A DNA stretch of 54,785 bases, taken from contig JACRKX010000035.1 in the NCBI GenBank assembly GCA_016219715.1, positions 1 through 54,785 on the forward strand, in the 5' to 3' direction. This DNA is from Actinomycetota bacterium (GTDB lineage Bacteria > Actinomycetota > Thermoleophilia > Solirubrobacterales > JACPNS01). Below, one piece after another: positions 1 to 8,119 of the stretch (within the stretch, counting starts at the first letter, position 1; the number at the start of each line of letters is the position of its first letter). The notes beneath the pieces were generated by a model, which was not told the origin of the DNA, made no database searches, and worked only from the letters and a program-made list of their open reading frames with translations. The position numbers were made by a program, and so were the translations under genes.

Positions 1-34
1 CGTCGAGCGACTGGATCGCGAATGCGATGCGCAT
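1..34 (-). CDS. Glycosyltransferase, N-terminal fragment (runs off the left edge)
   Basis: Reading leftward from an ATG at 34-32 gives MRIAFAIQSLD before the window ends. This matches the start of the complete glycosyltransferase at 787-1995 (MRIAFGIHSLA) at 8 of 11 residues, so it is very likely a paralogous GT-B (GT4-like) enzyme. It starts 18 bases after the stop of the acyltransferase at 53-790, with a purine-rich stretch (AAGG) just upstream, and so belongs to the same transcript. Only the N-terminal strand is visible; donor and acceptor cannot be judged. Confidence 0.6.
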   Translation of the reverse strand, partial: MRIAFAIQSLD

Positions 35-52
35 AGGCCTTGCCCGCTCCGC

Positions 53-790
53 TCAGCCCCGGCCGGTTCCGGGCTCGATCTCGTCGTCGCCGACACGGCC
101 GTACACGCGAGCCGGCACGCCGCGCACCCTGGCGCGCGGATTGACATCGGCGGTCAGCACGGCGCCGGCGGCGACGAATGCCTCTTCGCCGACGGTCACG
201 CCAGGCGTCACCAACACGCCGCCGCCGATGCGACAGCCGCGACGAAATACAGGTGGCTCCTGGGTCGATGAATCGGTGACACGGCCGATCGCATCGTCGT
301 TCATTGTCATCACGCCAGGACCGAGAAAAACGTCGTCTTCTACGACCACCCCGCCCGTAATCCAGACCATGCTCTGCACGCGGACCCGCTCGCCGATCAC
401 CGCGTCGTTGCCGAGCGCACTGCCGCGACCTAGTACCGAGCCCTCGCCGATCGACGCTCGCTCGCGAACGTGCGCCTGGTCGCCGACGATGGCACCGGCA
501 CCGATTCGCGCTCCGGAAAACACGACGGCACCGGGTCGCACGACCGCCCCTTCGCCGATCGTCAGCGGCGGCGGCAGTTCGCGTGACGCCGTCGAGCGAG
601 CGCCGAGCGACGGCTGGCAGCCGAGCACCGCGCCGTGATGGATCTGCGCCCCCGCTGCGATCTCGGTCGCACTCTCGATGACGACGTTGGCGCCGATCCA
701 CGCCGTCTCGTCGATCGACACGTCGTCGCAAACCAGCAGATTGAGTCCGCGGTCGGACGTGTGCAAGTCTGGTTTGCTGGCTGTGGTCAT
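53..790 (-). CDS. Left-handed beta-helix (hexapeptide) acyltransferase, copy 1
   Basis: This 245-residue protein is made almost wholly of hexapeptide repeats of the [LIV]-G-x4 type (for example IGEGAVVRPGAVV, IGERVRVQSMVWI). It ends with the RVRGVPARVYG signature common in sugar O- or N-acetyltransferases of the PglD/WlbB/maltose-acetyltransferase superfamily. Such enzymes act in the cytoplasm as trimers and move an acyl group from acyl-CoA to a nucleotide sugar or glycan. The ATG at 790 overlaps the TGA of the upstream glycosyltransferase (ATGA), implying coupled translation. It is a paralogue of the acyltransferase at 1995-2720, sharing the VEDDVF/IEDDVF and VGEEAFV/IGEEAFV blocks. The substrate is unknown; glycosyltransferase neighbours suggest decoration of a surface glycan. 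Confidence 0.8.
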   Translation of the reverse strand: MTTASKPDLHTSDRGLNLLVCDDVSIDETAWIGANVVIESATEIAAGAQIHHGAVLGCQPSLGARSTASRELPPPLTIGEGAVVRPGAVVFSGARIGAGAIVGDQAHVRERASIGEGSVLGRGSALGNDAVIGERVRVQSMVWITGGVVVEDDVFLGPGVMTMNDDAIGRVTDSSTQEPPVFRRGCRIGGGVLVTPGVTVGEEAFVAAGAVLTADVNPRARVRGVPARVYGRVGDDEIEPGTGRG

Positions 791-1995
791 CCCCGGCCTC
801 GAAGTTTGTCGAACGGGCGTGCAAGTGCGCCGGTCACACGGTGCCTGCGCGACCCGACGATCTCATCGAGCGTGGCCTGCGCGTATTCAAGCCGCTCGGC
901 CAGCCACTCGCGCTCTTGCTCTGCGATGGTCGCCCGCCGTGCCATCTCGTTCAACTCCGCACTGCGGATCTCGAGCAGCTTGCGCAGCCGGAAGGCATCG
1001 CTCTCGTGGCGCCAGTTGACGCGAGTCAGCCGCGCGAGTTCTTCGAGGTTGCCGGGATCGGGAGCATGCGGCGCCGGCTCGTCCAGGTACTTGCGGATGA
1101 AACCGACCAGCTCGGACACGTGAGTGACGACGGAATGATTGGCGACCATCAGGTCACGGTTGACCACGCCCATCTCCGTGTTGTAAAGCGCCAGGTCGGC
1201 GGCGAGCGCCTGGCCCGTCAGCGGACGCGGCCGGCTTCGCCCGCCGAAGTTGTCGTCGACTAGCTCGTCGTAGTTCGCGGCCGTCACCCACCCCTCGGCG
1301 CCGTTGTGGTCGAGCACGTACGCCGCCCGGCCGCAGGCCATCGCCTCGTGGATGACCCGCGCCTTGCCGAAGACGATGTCGGCACCGCTCAGCACCTCTT
1401 CCGGTGACATTTCGGCGCCGCCCGCGAGCGCTCCGGCCACCTCCAACTCGAGCCCGGCGATCTGGCATGCCTCGCGCAGCATCTCGAGCCGTGCGCCCGA
1501 CAGGTAGTTGCCGAACGACAGGGCCCGGCGGGGCGGATCGCTGAGCACGGTCATCGGCTTGAATCGCTCGATGTCGATGGGCTGCCGGATCCGCTCCACG
1601 GGAAGCGCGACCGACTGCGCGACGATGCGATCGTACGCACGGCGGTAGAGCGCGAACACCGCGCGAATCAGACCGCTCACCTGCGGCGGCATCTGAAGGT
1701 CGAAGGTGTCGGAGTGCGCGACGAAGAACTGCGGGCAGGCCGGTCGCACAGCGGCAAACTCCAGGGCCGACGGCGCGTCTTGGAGTAGCGCGGCGTCGAG
1801 ACCTTCGGGTAGCTGCTCTGGCCGTTCGGCAACCCGCAGGCCAAGCCGCTGCGCGACTTCGGCCGACGCACCGCCTTCCGGCGAACAGATCCAAACATCG
1901 TGGCCGGTGCGCTGCAACTCGTCGGCGACGGTCGTGACGTAGGACTCGGTCCCACCGAGCCCGGCCAGCGAGTGGATTCCGAACGCTATCCGCAT
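787..1995 (-). CDS. GT4-like glycosyltransferase
   Basis: This 402-residue GT-B fold protein starts with the classic Rossmann strand and glycine loop (MRIAFGIHSLAGLGGTESYV). Mid-protein it has the donor-site motif around KARVIHEAMACGRAAYV, which matches the E-x7-E region of family GT4. Residues about 340-390 form a charged helical tail ending in SRRHRVTGALARPF, a tail often seen on polysaccharide glycosyltransferases and possibly membrane-associating. An in-frame ATG at 2004 exists, but the ATG at 1995 forms a TGATG overlap with the upstream acyltransferase stop, so I prefer 1995. It sits between two paralogous acyltransferases in a tightly coupled operon, which suggests surface-polysaccharide or glycolipid assembly. 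The sugar and linkage cannot be inferred. Confidence 0.75.
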   Translation of the reverse strand: MRIAFGIHSLAGLGGTESYVTTVADELQRTGHDVWICSPEGGASAEVAQRLGLRVAERPEQLPEGLDAALLQDAPSALEFAAVRPACPQFFVAHSDTFDLQMPPQVSGLIRAVFALYRRAYDRIVAQSVALPVERIRQPIDIERFKPMTVLSDPPRRALSFGNYLSGARLEMLREACQIAGLELEVAGALAGGAEMSPEEVLSGADIVFGKARVIHEAMACGRAAYVLDHNGAEGWVTAANYDELVDDNFGGRSRPRPLTGQALAADLALYNTEMGVVNRDLMVANHSVVTHVSELVGFIRKYLDEPAPHAPDPGNLEELARLTRVNWRHESDAFRLRKLLEIRSAELNEMARRATIAEQEREWLAERLEYAQATLDEIVGSRRHRVTGALARPFDKLRGRG

Positions 1996-2720
1996 CAGCG
2001 CCACCTCTCGAGCAGCTCGTCCTCAGTAACCTCGCCGATCTTCCGCGCCGGCACTCCGAGCATCTTCGCGCGCGGCTCGACGTCGCGCGTGACCAGCGAC
2101 GCCGCGCCGACGAAGGCCTCTTCGCCGATCTCGAGACCCGGGTTGATCTGCACGTTTCCGGCGACGCGACAGGCCCGGCGCAGGCGTGCGAAGGGCAGCG
2201 GCATACCGTCGTTGCGGTCGAGCGAATTGTCGTTGACTATGACGACGCTGGGCCCGACGAAGACGTCGTCTTCGATCACCGTGCGTGGTGAGATGATGCT
2301 GTTGTTCTGCACGGACGCGTTGCGCCCCACCGAAACGCCCTGGCTGACCAGCGCGTAACTGCCGAGCAGCGAGCCCGGCGCAAAGCTGGTGCCATCACGA
2401 ACGGTCGCGTGATCGGCGATGAACGCCGACTCGCCCAGGCGCGCGCCTCGGCTGACGATCGCGTTCGACCCGACGATCGCCCCGGGTCCAACCACGGTCG
2501 CGGCGTCGGCGGCGGATCTGAAGTTGCCTCGAACGCTGGGCCTGCCGACGGTCGCGTGATCCTGGATCTGAGCACCCGGCTCGACGATCGTGCCGCGGTA
2601 GAGAACCACATTGGCACCGATCGTGGCGTCGCCGGAAATCACCACACCGGGGCCGACGAGCAAGCCCGGTGCGCGGTCATCGGACCGCAGCTCGCCGGCA
2701 GCGGTGGCCCACTCGCTCAC
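1995..2720 (-). CDS. Left-handed beta-helix (hexapeptide) acyltransferase, copy 2
   Basis: This is a 241-residue hexapeptide-repeat acyltransferase. The open frame runs further upstream to 3251, but that part is only a shadow of the amidase. The GTG at 2720 overlaps the amidase stop (GTGA) and begins VSEWATAAGELRSDD, followed at once by the first repeats (VGPGVVISGDATIGANVVLY). The C-terminal half carries TVIEDDVFVGPSVVIVND and IGEEAFVGAASLVTRDV, and it ends in LGVPARKIGEV, the usual C-cap of sugar acetyltransferases. It is paralogous to the protein at 53-790. Being translationally coupled to both the amidase and the glycosyltransferase, it is probably part of the same glycan-modifying pathway; the acceptor is unknown. 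Confidence 0.8.
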   Translation of the reverse strand: MSEWATAAGELRSDDRAPGLLVGPGVVISGDATIGANVVLYRGTIVEPGAQIQDHATVGRPSVRGNFRSAADAATVVGPGAIVGSNAIVSRGARLGESAFIADHATVRDGTSFAPGSLLGSYALVSQGVSVGRNASVQNNSIISPRTVIEDDVFVGPSVVIVNDNSLDRNDGMPLPFARLRRACRVAGNVQINPGLEIGEEAFVGAASLVTRDVEPRAKMLGVPARKIGEVTEDELLERWR

Positions 2721-4192
2721 GCCGGCGCGGGCTCCGCCGGCCGGAAGCCCTGCCAGCCGATCACCTCTTGAACCTGTGCCGCGAGCGAGAGCAGCGTTGC
2801 CTCGCCGGCCGGACGCCCGATCAGTTGCACCGAGTGAGGCAGGCCGTCGTCGCCGATCGCCGTGGGCAGCGACACCGCGGGCTGCCCGGTGACGTTGATG
2901 ACGGCGGTAAACGAGGTGAACTCGGCGGACTTCCCAAATGCCGCCATGCCCTGCGTGGAGTCGATCGTGCCGATCGGAACCGGCCGCAGGTTGAGCACCG
3001 GCGAAAGGATTACGTCGTAAGGATCCATTGCCGCGATCAGGCTGCGGGCAAAGACGTTCGCTGTAGCGTTGGATGAGATCCAGTCGAGCACGTCGATCTT
3101 CTGCGTGAGCTGCCACATCTCCCAGGTCAGACGCTCGACGGAGTCTTCTGTGATGTCGCGGCCGCTGACGATTCCGGCGAATCGTGTGAGCGTGGAGATC
3201 CAGCCGCCGAAGACCTTCGAGAACATCAGCATTATCTCGCTGTTGTCCCACGGCAGGTCGACCGGCTCGACGTCGTGACCGAGCCGTTCGAGCAGCCTGG
3301 CGAAGTCGTTGACCTGTTCGACATGCGAAGGATCGACCGGCAGGTCGAGCGTGGGCTTGACGGTGTAACCGATGCGCAGTCGTCCCGGCTCACGGGCCGC
3401 CGCCAGCGCGAAGGGCTCAGCCGGCGGCGGAGCCCAGTTGGCGTCGCCGAGTTCCGGCCCCGACAGGACATCCAGGGCAGCGGCGGCGTCGGCGACGCTG
3501 CGGGTGAGCATCATGTCTTGCGTCAGCGGATGCTCGGCGAGCAGCGGCGCCCCCGACACGCGATTGCGAGACGGCTTGAAGCCGATCACGCCGCAGCATG
3601 CTCCGGGAATGCGCAGCGACCCACCGCCGTCGTTGCCGTGCGTGATCGGCAGGATGCCGGCCGCGAGCGCGGCCGCGGCGCCGCCGCTCGATCCACCCGG
3701 CGTGCGATCTGTGTCGTAGGGATTGCGGGCCGGGCCGTATCTGACCGGCTCGGTGACCGGAAGAATCCCCATCTCGGGCGTCTTCGTCTTGCCGATCACT
3801 ATGCATCCCGCCTGCTTGACGCGCCGCACGACGTTGCTGTCGAAGTCGGGCGTGAAATCGCCGAACAACTCGGCCCCCGCCGTGTACGGGTAGCCGGCGA
3901 GGAACGGCCCGATGTCCTTGATCGCGGTCGGCACGCCGGCGAACGATCGCCCATCGCCGGGCTTGACATCGTCTGCGGCGGCCAGGGCCCGCTCCGCGTC
4001 GATGATCGTGAAAGCGCCAAGCTTCGGATCGAGCTGTTCGGCGCGACGCAGGGACAGCTCGGTGAGTTCGCGCGAGCTGACTTCGCCGGAGCGCACCATC
4101 GCGGCCAGCTCGAGCGCGGGTCTGAAAAGGATGTCTGCGTCGGCCACGGTGAAGCCGATCCTACCGGCGCGGGTCCACCGTTCGGACTCCAC
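2717..4192 (-). CDS. Amidase signature family hydrolase
   Basis: This 491-residue protein has a full amidase signature: PTAIKDIG supplies the catalytic lysine, TPGGSSGGAAAALAAG the glycine/serine stretch with the cis-serine, and GNDGGGSLRIPGACCG the nucleophilic serine loop. The family hydrolyses amides through a Ser-cisSer-Lys triad; members include acetamidases, arylamidases and GatA. It lacks gatB/gatC neighbours and GatA hallmarks, so a general amidase is more likely than a tRNA amidotransferase subunit. The start is uncertain: GTG at 4192, or a GTG at 4147 (VADADILF) preceded by GGTAGGA. It lies 33 bases downstream of era and overlaps the next gene by 4 bases, so it may be carried on the era transcript. 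The substrate cannot be told. Confidence 0.8.
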   Translation of the reverse strand: MESERWTRAGRIGFTVADADILFRPALELAAMVRSGEVSSRELTELSLRRAEQLDPKLGAFTIIDAERALAAADDVKPGDGRSFAGVPTAIKDIGPFLAGYPYTAGAELFGDFTPDFDSNVVRRVKQAGCIVIGKTKTPEMGILPVTEPVRYGPARNPYDTDRTPGGSSGGAAAALAAGILPITHGNDGGGSLRIPGACCGVIGFKPSRNRVSGAPLLAEHPLTQDMMLTRSVADAAAALDVLSGPELGDANWAPPPAEPFALAAAREPGRLRIGYTVKPTLDLPVDPSHVEQVNDFARLLERLGHDVEPVDLPWDNSEIMLMFSKVFGGWISTLTRFAGIVSGRDITEDSVERLTWEMWQLTQKIDVLDWISSNATANVFARSLIAAMDPYDVILSPVLNLRPVPIGTIDSTQGMAAFGKSAEFTSFTAVINVTGQPAVSLPTAIGDDGLPHSVQLIGRPAGEATLLSLAAQVQEVIGWQGFRPAEPAPA

Positions 4193-4225
4193 CGCCGATC
4201 TGGCACCCGTCAGCCGCGCGACCGG

Positions 4226-5164
4226 TCAGCCGATGCCCAGCCGATCCAGCAGTCCGTCGTCGCGCCTCCAGCCCTTGCGCACGCTCGCCCGCAGTTCGAG
4301 GTGAACGTGCGAATCGAGCAGCTCTTCGAGGCCGGGCCGCGCGGCAGCACCGATCGCCTTGATCATGCGGCCACCCTTGCCAATCACGATGCCCTTCTGC
4401 GACTCGGTCTCGACCCAGAGATTGGCGTGTACGTAAGTAATCGTGCCGCTGTCGTCGGCGGGTTCGACGCGCTCGATCTCATCGACGCGCACCTCGATCG
4501 CGTGCGGCAACTCATCGCGGGTGCGCGATAGGGCCTGCTCGCGGATCAGCTCGGCGACGCGGATCTCGAGCGGCTGATCGGTGGCCTCGTCGGCCGGGAA
4601 GAGAAATGGTCCCGGTGGAAGCATCTCGATCAGCGCCTCGATCAGCTCCGGCACACCCTCGCCCGTGCGAGCGGAGACGGGATAGATCTCGCCCGGCGCG
4701 AACTCGGCCGCGTCGAGCAACGCCTGGGCGGTGCGCTCCTTGCTGAGCAAGTCGATCTTGTTGACGGCCGTGACGACCGGCACTCCGGCCTGCTTGATCA
4801 AGTCGGCGAGATAGCGGTCGCCGCCGCCGGACTTCTGCTCGCCGTTGAGCACGAACAGCGCGCCGTCACAATCCGCGACAGCGCGGACCACACCCTTCTG
4901 CATGCGCTCGGTCATCGCGTCGCGCGGACGCTGGCTGCCAGGAAGATCGACCAGCACCAGCTGTGCATCGCGACGCGTCAACACACCGCGCACCTCGCGG
5001 CGGGTCGTCTGTGGCTTGTTGCTGACGATCGCGACCTTCTCGCCGACGATGCCGTTGATCAACGTCGACTTGCCGGCGTTCGGGCGGCCGGCGATCGCGA
5101 TCATGCCCGAGCGCGTCTGCATTCCATCGAACGACTGGAGGGTGCCGGGATCGTGCAGGCTCAC
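4226..5164 (-). CDS. era: GTPase Era
   Basis: Era is a 312-residue ribosome-assembly GTPase that binds the 3' end of 16S rRNA. The sequence shows G1 (GRPNAGKS, residues 26-33), G2 (the KPQTTR region), G3 as DLPG where DTPG is usual, and G4 NKID. A C-terminal KH domain follows, with the GKGGRMIKAIG loop (about residues 240-300). The GTG at 5164 overlaps the ybeY stop (GTGA). That makes a 14-residue leader before an internal Met, so the exact start is open between 5164 and the Met codon at residue 15. It follows phoH and ybeY in the usual bacterial order. The DLPG variant keeps the essential Asp and Gly, so activity is expected. Confidence 0.95.
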   Translation of the reverse strand: MSLHDPGTLQSFDGMQTRSGMIAIAGRPNAGKSTLINGIVGEKVAIVSNKPQTTRREVRGVLTRRDAQLVLVDLPGSQRPRDAMTERMQKGVVRAVADCDGALFVLNGEQKSGGGDRYLADLIKQAGVPVVTAVNKIDLLSKERTAQALLDAAEFAPGEIYPVSARTGEGVPELIEALIEMLPPGPFLFPADEATDQPLEIRVAELIREQALSRTRDELPHAIEVRVDEIERVEPADDSGTITYVHANLWVETESQKGIVIGKGGRMIKAIGAAARPGLEELLDSHVHLELRASVRKGWRRDDGLLDRLGIG

Positions 5165-5610
5165 GCGCCCGCCCGCTTTTCGAGCGAATCGACGATCTCG
5201 TCCTGCAGCGCGAGCATCTCGCCGTCGTCGGTCTCGTGGTCGAAGCCACAGAGATGCAGGACTCCGTGCACCGTCGCCTCGATCATGTCCTGGGTGTGTT
5301 CGGGACAGATCACGACATCGCCCAACTCGACCGGCGCGTCGTCGTGCCCGGACACGGGAAGCTCGCCCTGCGCGACACCCTCGGCGTCAACCGGGAAGCT
5401 GAGCACGTCGGTCGGCGAGTCCTTGTCGCGGTATTCGCGATTGAGCTGACGAATACGAGTGGCGTCGACGATCTCTATCGCGATGTGGCCGCGCGTGACT
5501 CCGAGTCGCGCCAGCGTGGCGGCCGCCGCGCCGGTGAGCGCATCGTCGTCGCTGCCGATCAGCTCGATGTCGGTAGCCGCGGCACCCGGTGCGGGACCGT
5601 TGGTGCTCAT
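5161..5610 (-). CDS. ybeY: Endoribonuclease YbeY
   Basis: This is the 149-residue zinc-dependent YbeY RNase, needed for 16S rRNA 3'-end maturation and ribosome quality control. The metal-binding motif HGVLHLCGFDH (H-x3-H-x5-H, about residues 114-124) is intact and followed by ETDDGEM. The stretch between LGDVVICPE and this motif is shorter than in E. coli YbeY, lacking most of the usual linker helix. I believe this is a lineage trait rather than a deletion, because the reading frame is intact. It overlaps phoH upstream (ATGA at 5607-5610) and era downstream (GTGA), forming a tightly coupled ribosome-biogenesis cluster. Confidence 0.93.
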   Translation of the reverse strand: MSTNGPAPGAAATDIELIGSDDDALTGAAAATLARLGVTRGHIAIEIVDATRIRQLNREYRDKDSPTDVLSFPVDAEGVAQGELPVSGHDDAPVELGDVVICPEHTQDMIEATVHGVLHLCGFDHETDDGEMLALQDEIVDSLEKRAGA

Positions 5611-6617
5611 CCCCGGCCGTCGTCACGCCGGCTGGGGCCGGTGCCGCCCTTGCGCCGCGACTTGCGCTGTTCTTCGAGTTGCTCGGCGTGCTCGGCATAG
5701 GCCGTAACGATGCGCTGGACGAGCTTGTGGCGGACTACGTCTTCGTCGCCGAACTTGACGAATGCGATGTCGTCGACGTCTTTGAGAATCTGGCCGACTT
5801 CGATCAGGCCACTGCGTTCGCCCTTCGGCAGGTCGATCTGCGTCACGTCGCCGGTGACGACGATCTGCGAGCCGAAACCCAGCCGCGTGAGGAACATTTT
5901 CATCTGCTCGGGCGAGGTGTTCTGCGCCTCGTCGAGGATCACGAAGCTGTCGTTGAGGCTTCTGCCGCGCATGAAAGCCAGCGGCGCAACCTCGATCGCT
6001 CCGCCCTCGAGATACTGGTTGACGCGCTCGGGTTCGAGCATGTCGTAGAGCGCGTCGAACAGCGGGCGCAGGTACGGGTCGACCTTGGCCATCAGGTCGC
6101 CGGGCAGGAAGCCCAGCCGCTCGCCGGCCTCGACGGCCGGGCGGGTAAGGATGATGCGGCTGACTTTTCGCGAGCTGAGCGCCTGGGCGGCCATCGCGAT
6201 CGCCAGGTAGGTCTTGCCGGTGCCGGCCGGGCCGACGCCGAAGGTGACGGTCTTGCTGCGGATCGCGTCGACGTAGTTCTTCTGGTTGACGGTCTTCGGC
6301 GCGACCTTTTTGTTGCGGTGTCGCCAGACGACGTCTTCGAGCACCTCGGCGGGGTTCTTGTGCTGATCGAGTGCGCCGGCGACCACGTCGATCGTGCCGG
6401 GTGCGATCTCGTGCCCGTTCTCGATCAGCTCGGCGAGTTCTTCGACGACGCCGCGCGCGGCGTCGACGTCGACGTCGTCGCCTTCGAGCGTCAGCACGTT
6501 GCCGCGCAGGTGGACGGTGCAGTCGAGGTGGTCTTCGAGCGTCTTGAGCACAGCGTCTTGGGTGCCGGCGAGCTCTGCGGCGACGCTGTTGTCGAGCTCA
6601 ATCGCGGTTCTGGTCAA
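5607..6617 (-). CDS. phoH: PhoH-like ATPase (PhoH/YbeZ)
   Basis: This 336-residue P-loop ATPase has Walker A GPAGTGKT at residues 129-136 and Walker B FVILDEAQ at 225-232. An N-terminal KH-like segment (about residues 15-75) resembles that of YbeZ-type PhoH. PhoH is linked to RNA metabolism and is usually encoded beside ybeY, as here. The start is a TTG at 6617 within a TTGA overlap with the upstream GatB/YqeY gene, and the 3' end overlaps ybeY by four bases. In many bacteria a 7TM-HD phosphohydrolase gene lies between phoH and ybeY; it is absent here. The precise biochemical role is unsettled for the whole family. Confidence 0.92.
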   Translation of the reverse strand: MTRTAIELDNSVAAELAGTQDAVLKTLEDHLDCTVHLRGNVLTLEGDDVDVDAARGVVEELAELIENGHEIAPGTIDVVAGALDQHKNPAEVLEDVVWRHRNKKVAPKTVNQKNYVDAIRSKTVTFGVGPAGTGKTYLAIAMAAQALSSRKVSRIILTRPAVEAGERLGFLPGDLMAKVDPYLRPLFDALYDMLEPERVNQYLEGGAIEVAPLAFMRGRSLNDSFVILDEAQNTSPEQMKMFLTRLGFGSQIVVTGDVTQIDLPKGERSGLIEVGQILKDVDDIAFVKFGDEDVVRHKLVQRIVTAYAEHAEQLEEQRKSRRKGGTGPSRRDDGRG

Positions 6618-7045
6618 GAGGTCAGGCGCTCCTTCACTGCCGCCTGCACGCGGTTGCCGTCGGCACGACCCTTGACCTGCGGCATCACGGCGCCCATCAC
6701 CTTGCCCATGTCGGCCGGCGCGCTGGCGCCGGTCTGCTCGATCGCGGCGGCGACGATGCCGGCAAGCTCGTCGTCGCTTATCTGTGCCGGCAGGTAGACC
6801 TGGATCAGCTCGGCTTCGCGCTCTTCCTGGGCGGCCGCGTCGTCGCGACCGCCGTCGCGGAAGGCCTGCGCGCTTTCGAGGCGCTTCTTGCGCGCGCTCT
6901 GCAGCACCGCGATCTCGTCGGCGCCACCTTCCTTGACGGCACGCTGTAGGTCGGCCACGACCATGCGCAGCGTCTGGACCTTGTCTTTCTCACCGGCCTT
7001 CATGGCGGTCTTCACATCGTCTTGAATCTGATCGAGAATCGGCAT
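6614..7045 (-). CDS. GatB/YqeY domain protein
   Basis: This 143-residue, mostly helical protein matches the stand-alone YqeY family. It starts MPILDQIQDDVKTAMKAGEK, has the conserved LRMVVADLQ helix and a C-terminal half with MGKVMGAVMPQVKGRADG, equivalent to the tail domain of GatB that contacts tRNA. Stand-alone YqeY proteins are thought to have a tRNA-related role, but no activity is proven. The ATG at 7045 begins the coupled chain YqeY-phoH-ybeY-era. The 55 bases between it and the oxidoreductase stop at 7101 probably hold the promoter for this chain; I could not pick out a confident -35/-10 pair. Confidence 0.88.
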   Translation of the reverse strand: MPILDQIQDDVKTAMKAGEKDKVQTLRMVVADLQRAVKEGGADEIAVLQSARKKRLESAQAFRDGGRDDAAAQEEREAELIQVYLPAQISDDELAGIVAAAIEQTGASAPADMGKVMGAVMPQVKGRADGNRVQAAVKERLTS

Positions 7046-7100
7046 GGGTTCAGGTTAATGGTCGCGGCCGACCAAGTGAGCAGCGCGCGCCGGAAGCGTT

Positions 7101-8042
7101 CTAGAACGTGAGGACGATCTTGCCCAGCTTGCCGCCCGCCGCAAAGCGGTCGTAGGCATCCTGGACGTCGTCGAACGCGTATGTCTGAGCCACCGGAACG
7201 GCAAGCGCGCCACGCTCGAACAGCGGAAGGACGTGGCGCTCGACCGCGCGGGCGGTGAGAGCCTTCTCTTCGAGCGGCCTTGCGCGCAGAGTGCTGCCTC
7301 GCAGCGACGCACGCTTGCCCATGATCGCGAGCAGATTGACGTCTGCCTTGAAGCCGGCGCCGACGCCGATTACGACGATGCGGCCGTCGGTGTTGACGGC
7401 CTTGAGGTTGGCGGGCATGTTCGGGGCGCCGACGAGTTCGAGGATCACGTCGAACGGGCCATGCGCTTCAAAACCCTCGGGATCGATCACGTCGTGGGCA
7501 CCAAGCGCCTTCACCTGGTCGCGAAGGTTGGCGTTGCGAACCGTGGCAGTGACGTGCGCTCCGGCCGCGGCGCCAAGCTGGACTGCGGCGGTGCCGACGC
7601 CGCCGGCGCCGCCGTGAACGAGCAGCCGCTCTCCGGGCTTCAGTCCACATTGAGTGAAGATCGCGTCGTGCGCGGTGGTGAACACTTCGGGCAGACCACC
7701 GGCCTGCGGCCAATCTAGAGCCGGCGGCACAGGCATGGCCTGGCGTTCGTGCACGACGACCAGTTCGCCCTGACCGCCACCACCGGCGATCGCCATCACG
7801 CGGTCGCCCTCGGAAAAACGGGTCGCGCCCGGGCCGAGCGCGGCGACTTCGCCGGCGAACTCGAGGCCCGGGATGTCTTGCGGTGAGCCCGGCGGCGCCG
7901 GGTAGGCGCCCTTGACCTGCAGCAGGTCGGCGCCGTTAAGGCCGGCGGCGCGCACGCGAACGAGGATCTCGCCCGCGCCCGGTGTCGGATCGGGGTGCTC
8001 CGCAACCGAAAGCTGGTTATCGCTAATCGTGACGGCACGCAT
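7101..8042 (-). CDS. Zinc-type alcohol dehydrogenase / NADPH:quinone oxidoreductase family protein
   Basis: This 313-residue medium-chain dehydrogenase has an N-terminal GroES-like fold (about residues 1-120). The Rossmann segment carries the nucleotide loop VHGGAGGVGTAAVQLG. No structural or catalytic zinc-cysteine set is seen, which fits the quinone-oxidoreductase/zeta-crystallin branch that uses NADPH and no zinc. The C-terminus ends GGKLGKIVLTF, typical of the family. It stands where rsmE is often found downstream of prmA in other genomes. Its start lies 44 bases downstream of a 25-base perfect palindrome (8086-8110), so repressor-controlled expression is plausible. The physiological substrate is unknown. 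Confidence 0.82.
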   Translation of the reverse strand: MRAVTISDNQLSVAEHPDPTPGAGEILVRVRAAGLNGADLLQVKGAYPAPPGSPQDIPGLEFAGEVAALGPGATRFSEGDRVMAIAGGGGQGELVVVHERQAMPVPPALDWPQAGGLPEVFTTAHDAIFTQCGLKPGERLLVHGGAGGVGTAAVQLGAAAGAHVTATVRNANLRDQVKALGAHDVIDPEGFEAHGPFDVILELVGAPNMPANLKAVNTDGRIVVIGVGAGFKADVNLLAIMGKRASLRGSTLRARPLEEKALTARAVERHVLPLFERGALAVPVAQTYAFDDVQDAYDRFAAGGKLGKIVLTF

Positions 8043-8085
8043 CGTGGCGGCAGTCTATTGCCCACCCGATTACGAAGCGGTTCCT

Positions 8086-8110
8086 TGCGTAGAGATCCGA
8101 TCTCTACGCA
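8086..8110. promoter_or_regulatory. 25-base perfect palindrome, operator or stem-loop candidate
   Basis: Twelve-base arms (TGCGTAGAGATC and its exact reverse complement) flank a single central C. The palindrome starts 10 bases past the prmA stop on the transcribed strand and ends 44 bases before the ATG of the quinone-oxidoreductase-like gene. No T-run follows on either strand, so a dimeric-repressor operator for the oxidoreductase gene seems more likely than an intrinsic terminator, though a U-less terminator remains possible. Confidence 0.6.
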
Positions 8111-8119
8111 TGACCTCCG

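Noticed and set aside
2721..3251. Upstream extension of the acyltransferase frame at 1995
   Set aside because: The added residues are an Arg/His-rich shadow of the amidase gene; GTG 2720 with GTGA overlap gives the proper hexapeptide protein.
5440..5500. Deletion in ybeY before the metal-binding motif
   Set aside because: The linker is short, but the frame is intact and flanking motifs are well formed; I recall similarly short forms in related lineages.
5589..6797. 402-codon open frame on the plus strand opposite phoH
   Set aside because: It is complementary to the intact PhoH ATPase; composition reflects codon bias of the real gene.
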